DNA from: CALCMJ01 sp964475415 | GTDB taxonomy: Bacteria > Bacteroidota > Bacteroidia > Chitinophagales > Saprospiraceae | Assembly (NCBI GenBank): GCA_964475415.1 | Contig: CAYYWZ010000048.1 | Coordinates: 1 to 33,582 of the forward strand | Direction: 5' to 3' | Length of the DNA stretch: 33,582 nucleotides | In this document: positions 33,326 to 33,582 of the stretch, piece by piece | How the letters are laid out: each line of letters starts with the position of its first letter | Position numbering within the stretch: the first letter of the stretch is position 1 | The notes under the pieces: model-generated | Seen by the model: the letters and a program-made list of their open reading frames with translations, nothing else | Told to the model about the DNA's origin: nothing | Database searches by the model: none | Made by a program: the position numbers and the translations under genes

Positions 33326-33582
33326 GTAAGTTATTTTATTTGTACAAAATAAATAATATATATATTAACTAACGCGATTTAGCCTCTATTATGCTATTTA
33401 AATCCTATTTTGATCTAGTCCAGATGAATTATTTATCTATTTACAATTACTTTAAATCAGTGAGACCTAAATAACAACTGATATACGAATATTAACATTT
33501 GATAAAAATGTAAGAAGCCGTAAAAATGAATATTAATTTTGTATAAGAGTAAATAAGTACGATTTACAATTGAGCTATATTA
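33326..33582. other. AT-rich intergenic DNA at the right edge
   Basis: The 257 bp upstream of the AAA+ gene contain no open frame of note. A plus-strand octamer TAATTTTG at 33534-33541 matches the Bacteroidota -7 consensus TAnnTTTG and could serve a gene beyond the window, but no -33 element is at the right distance. The promoter of the AAA+ cluster should lie here; I cannot place it. Confidence 0.4.

Overview
The window looks like chromosome from an AT-rich member of the Bacteroidota, probably Saprospiria or a nearby group. The evidence is a SusC/SusD outer-membrane pair, a type IX secretion (T9SS) C-terminal domain on a protein with SprB-type repeats, Bacteroidota-type lipoproteins, DUF4846 and DUF6794-like proteins, and a xerC-tRNA-Thr junction. 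The assignment rests on gene content and motif recognition; no database search was run. Almost all of the sequence is chromosomal and vertical in character. I see no transposase, prophage, plasmid gene or CRISPR array.

Layout. (1) 1-1052: end of a tRNA-Thr gene, then a Xer-type tyrosine recombinase. (2) 1270-10576: a minus-strand outer-membrane uptake locus with SusC, SusD and a small lipoprotein, followed after a strong terminator by a large FG-GAP/ASPIC beta-propeller protein. (3) 10827-16358: housekeeping genes for cofactor and envelope synthesis: pdxJ, cdsA-psd (phospholipid), hemH (haem), and surE / small membrane protein / lpxB (lipid A). (4) 16474-20158: topA, a DUF6794-like secreted protein and a small membrane protein. 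(5) 20415-24713: a 1432-residue secreted M43 metalloprotease with about 13 SprB-like repeats and a T9SS sorting domain. (6) 24714-25260: gene-free DNA with REP-like palindromes, a heptanucleotide tandem repeat and an unexplained GC-richer stretch. (7) 25261-28778: a divergent pair, a conserved exported protein with an amidotransferase-like look and a VWA-type membrane protein. (8) 28779-29213: gene-free DNA with three copies of another palindromic repeat. (9) 29214-33325: a minus-strand cluster of AAA+ ATPase with TPR, TPR membrane protein, RidA-like lipoprotein and DUF4846 lipoprotein.

How the genes fit together. The housekeeping part makes envelope components: CdsA supplies CDP-diacylglycerol, Psd makes phosphatidylethanolamine, and LpxB makes the lipid A disaccharide. 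The SusCD locus and the SprB-repeat protease are the surface and secretion part. The least understood part is the right-hand cluster. There a Vps4/katanin-like AAA+ ATPase carrying its own TPRs is separated by only 4 nt from a TPR protein with about six membrane helices, and two lipoproteins follow. I regard this as the best candidate for an undescribed system. The REP-like bipartite palindromes between genes are the second most interesting signal.
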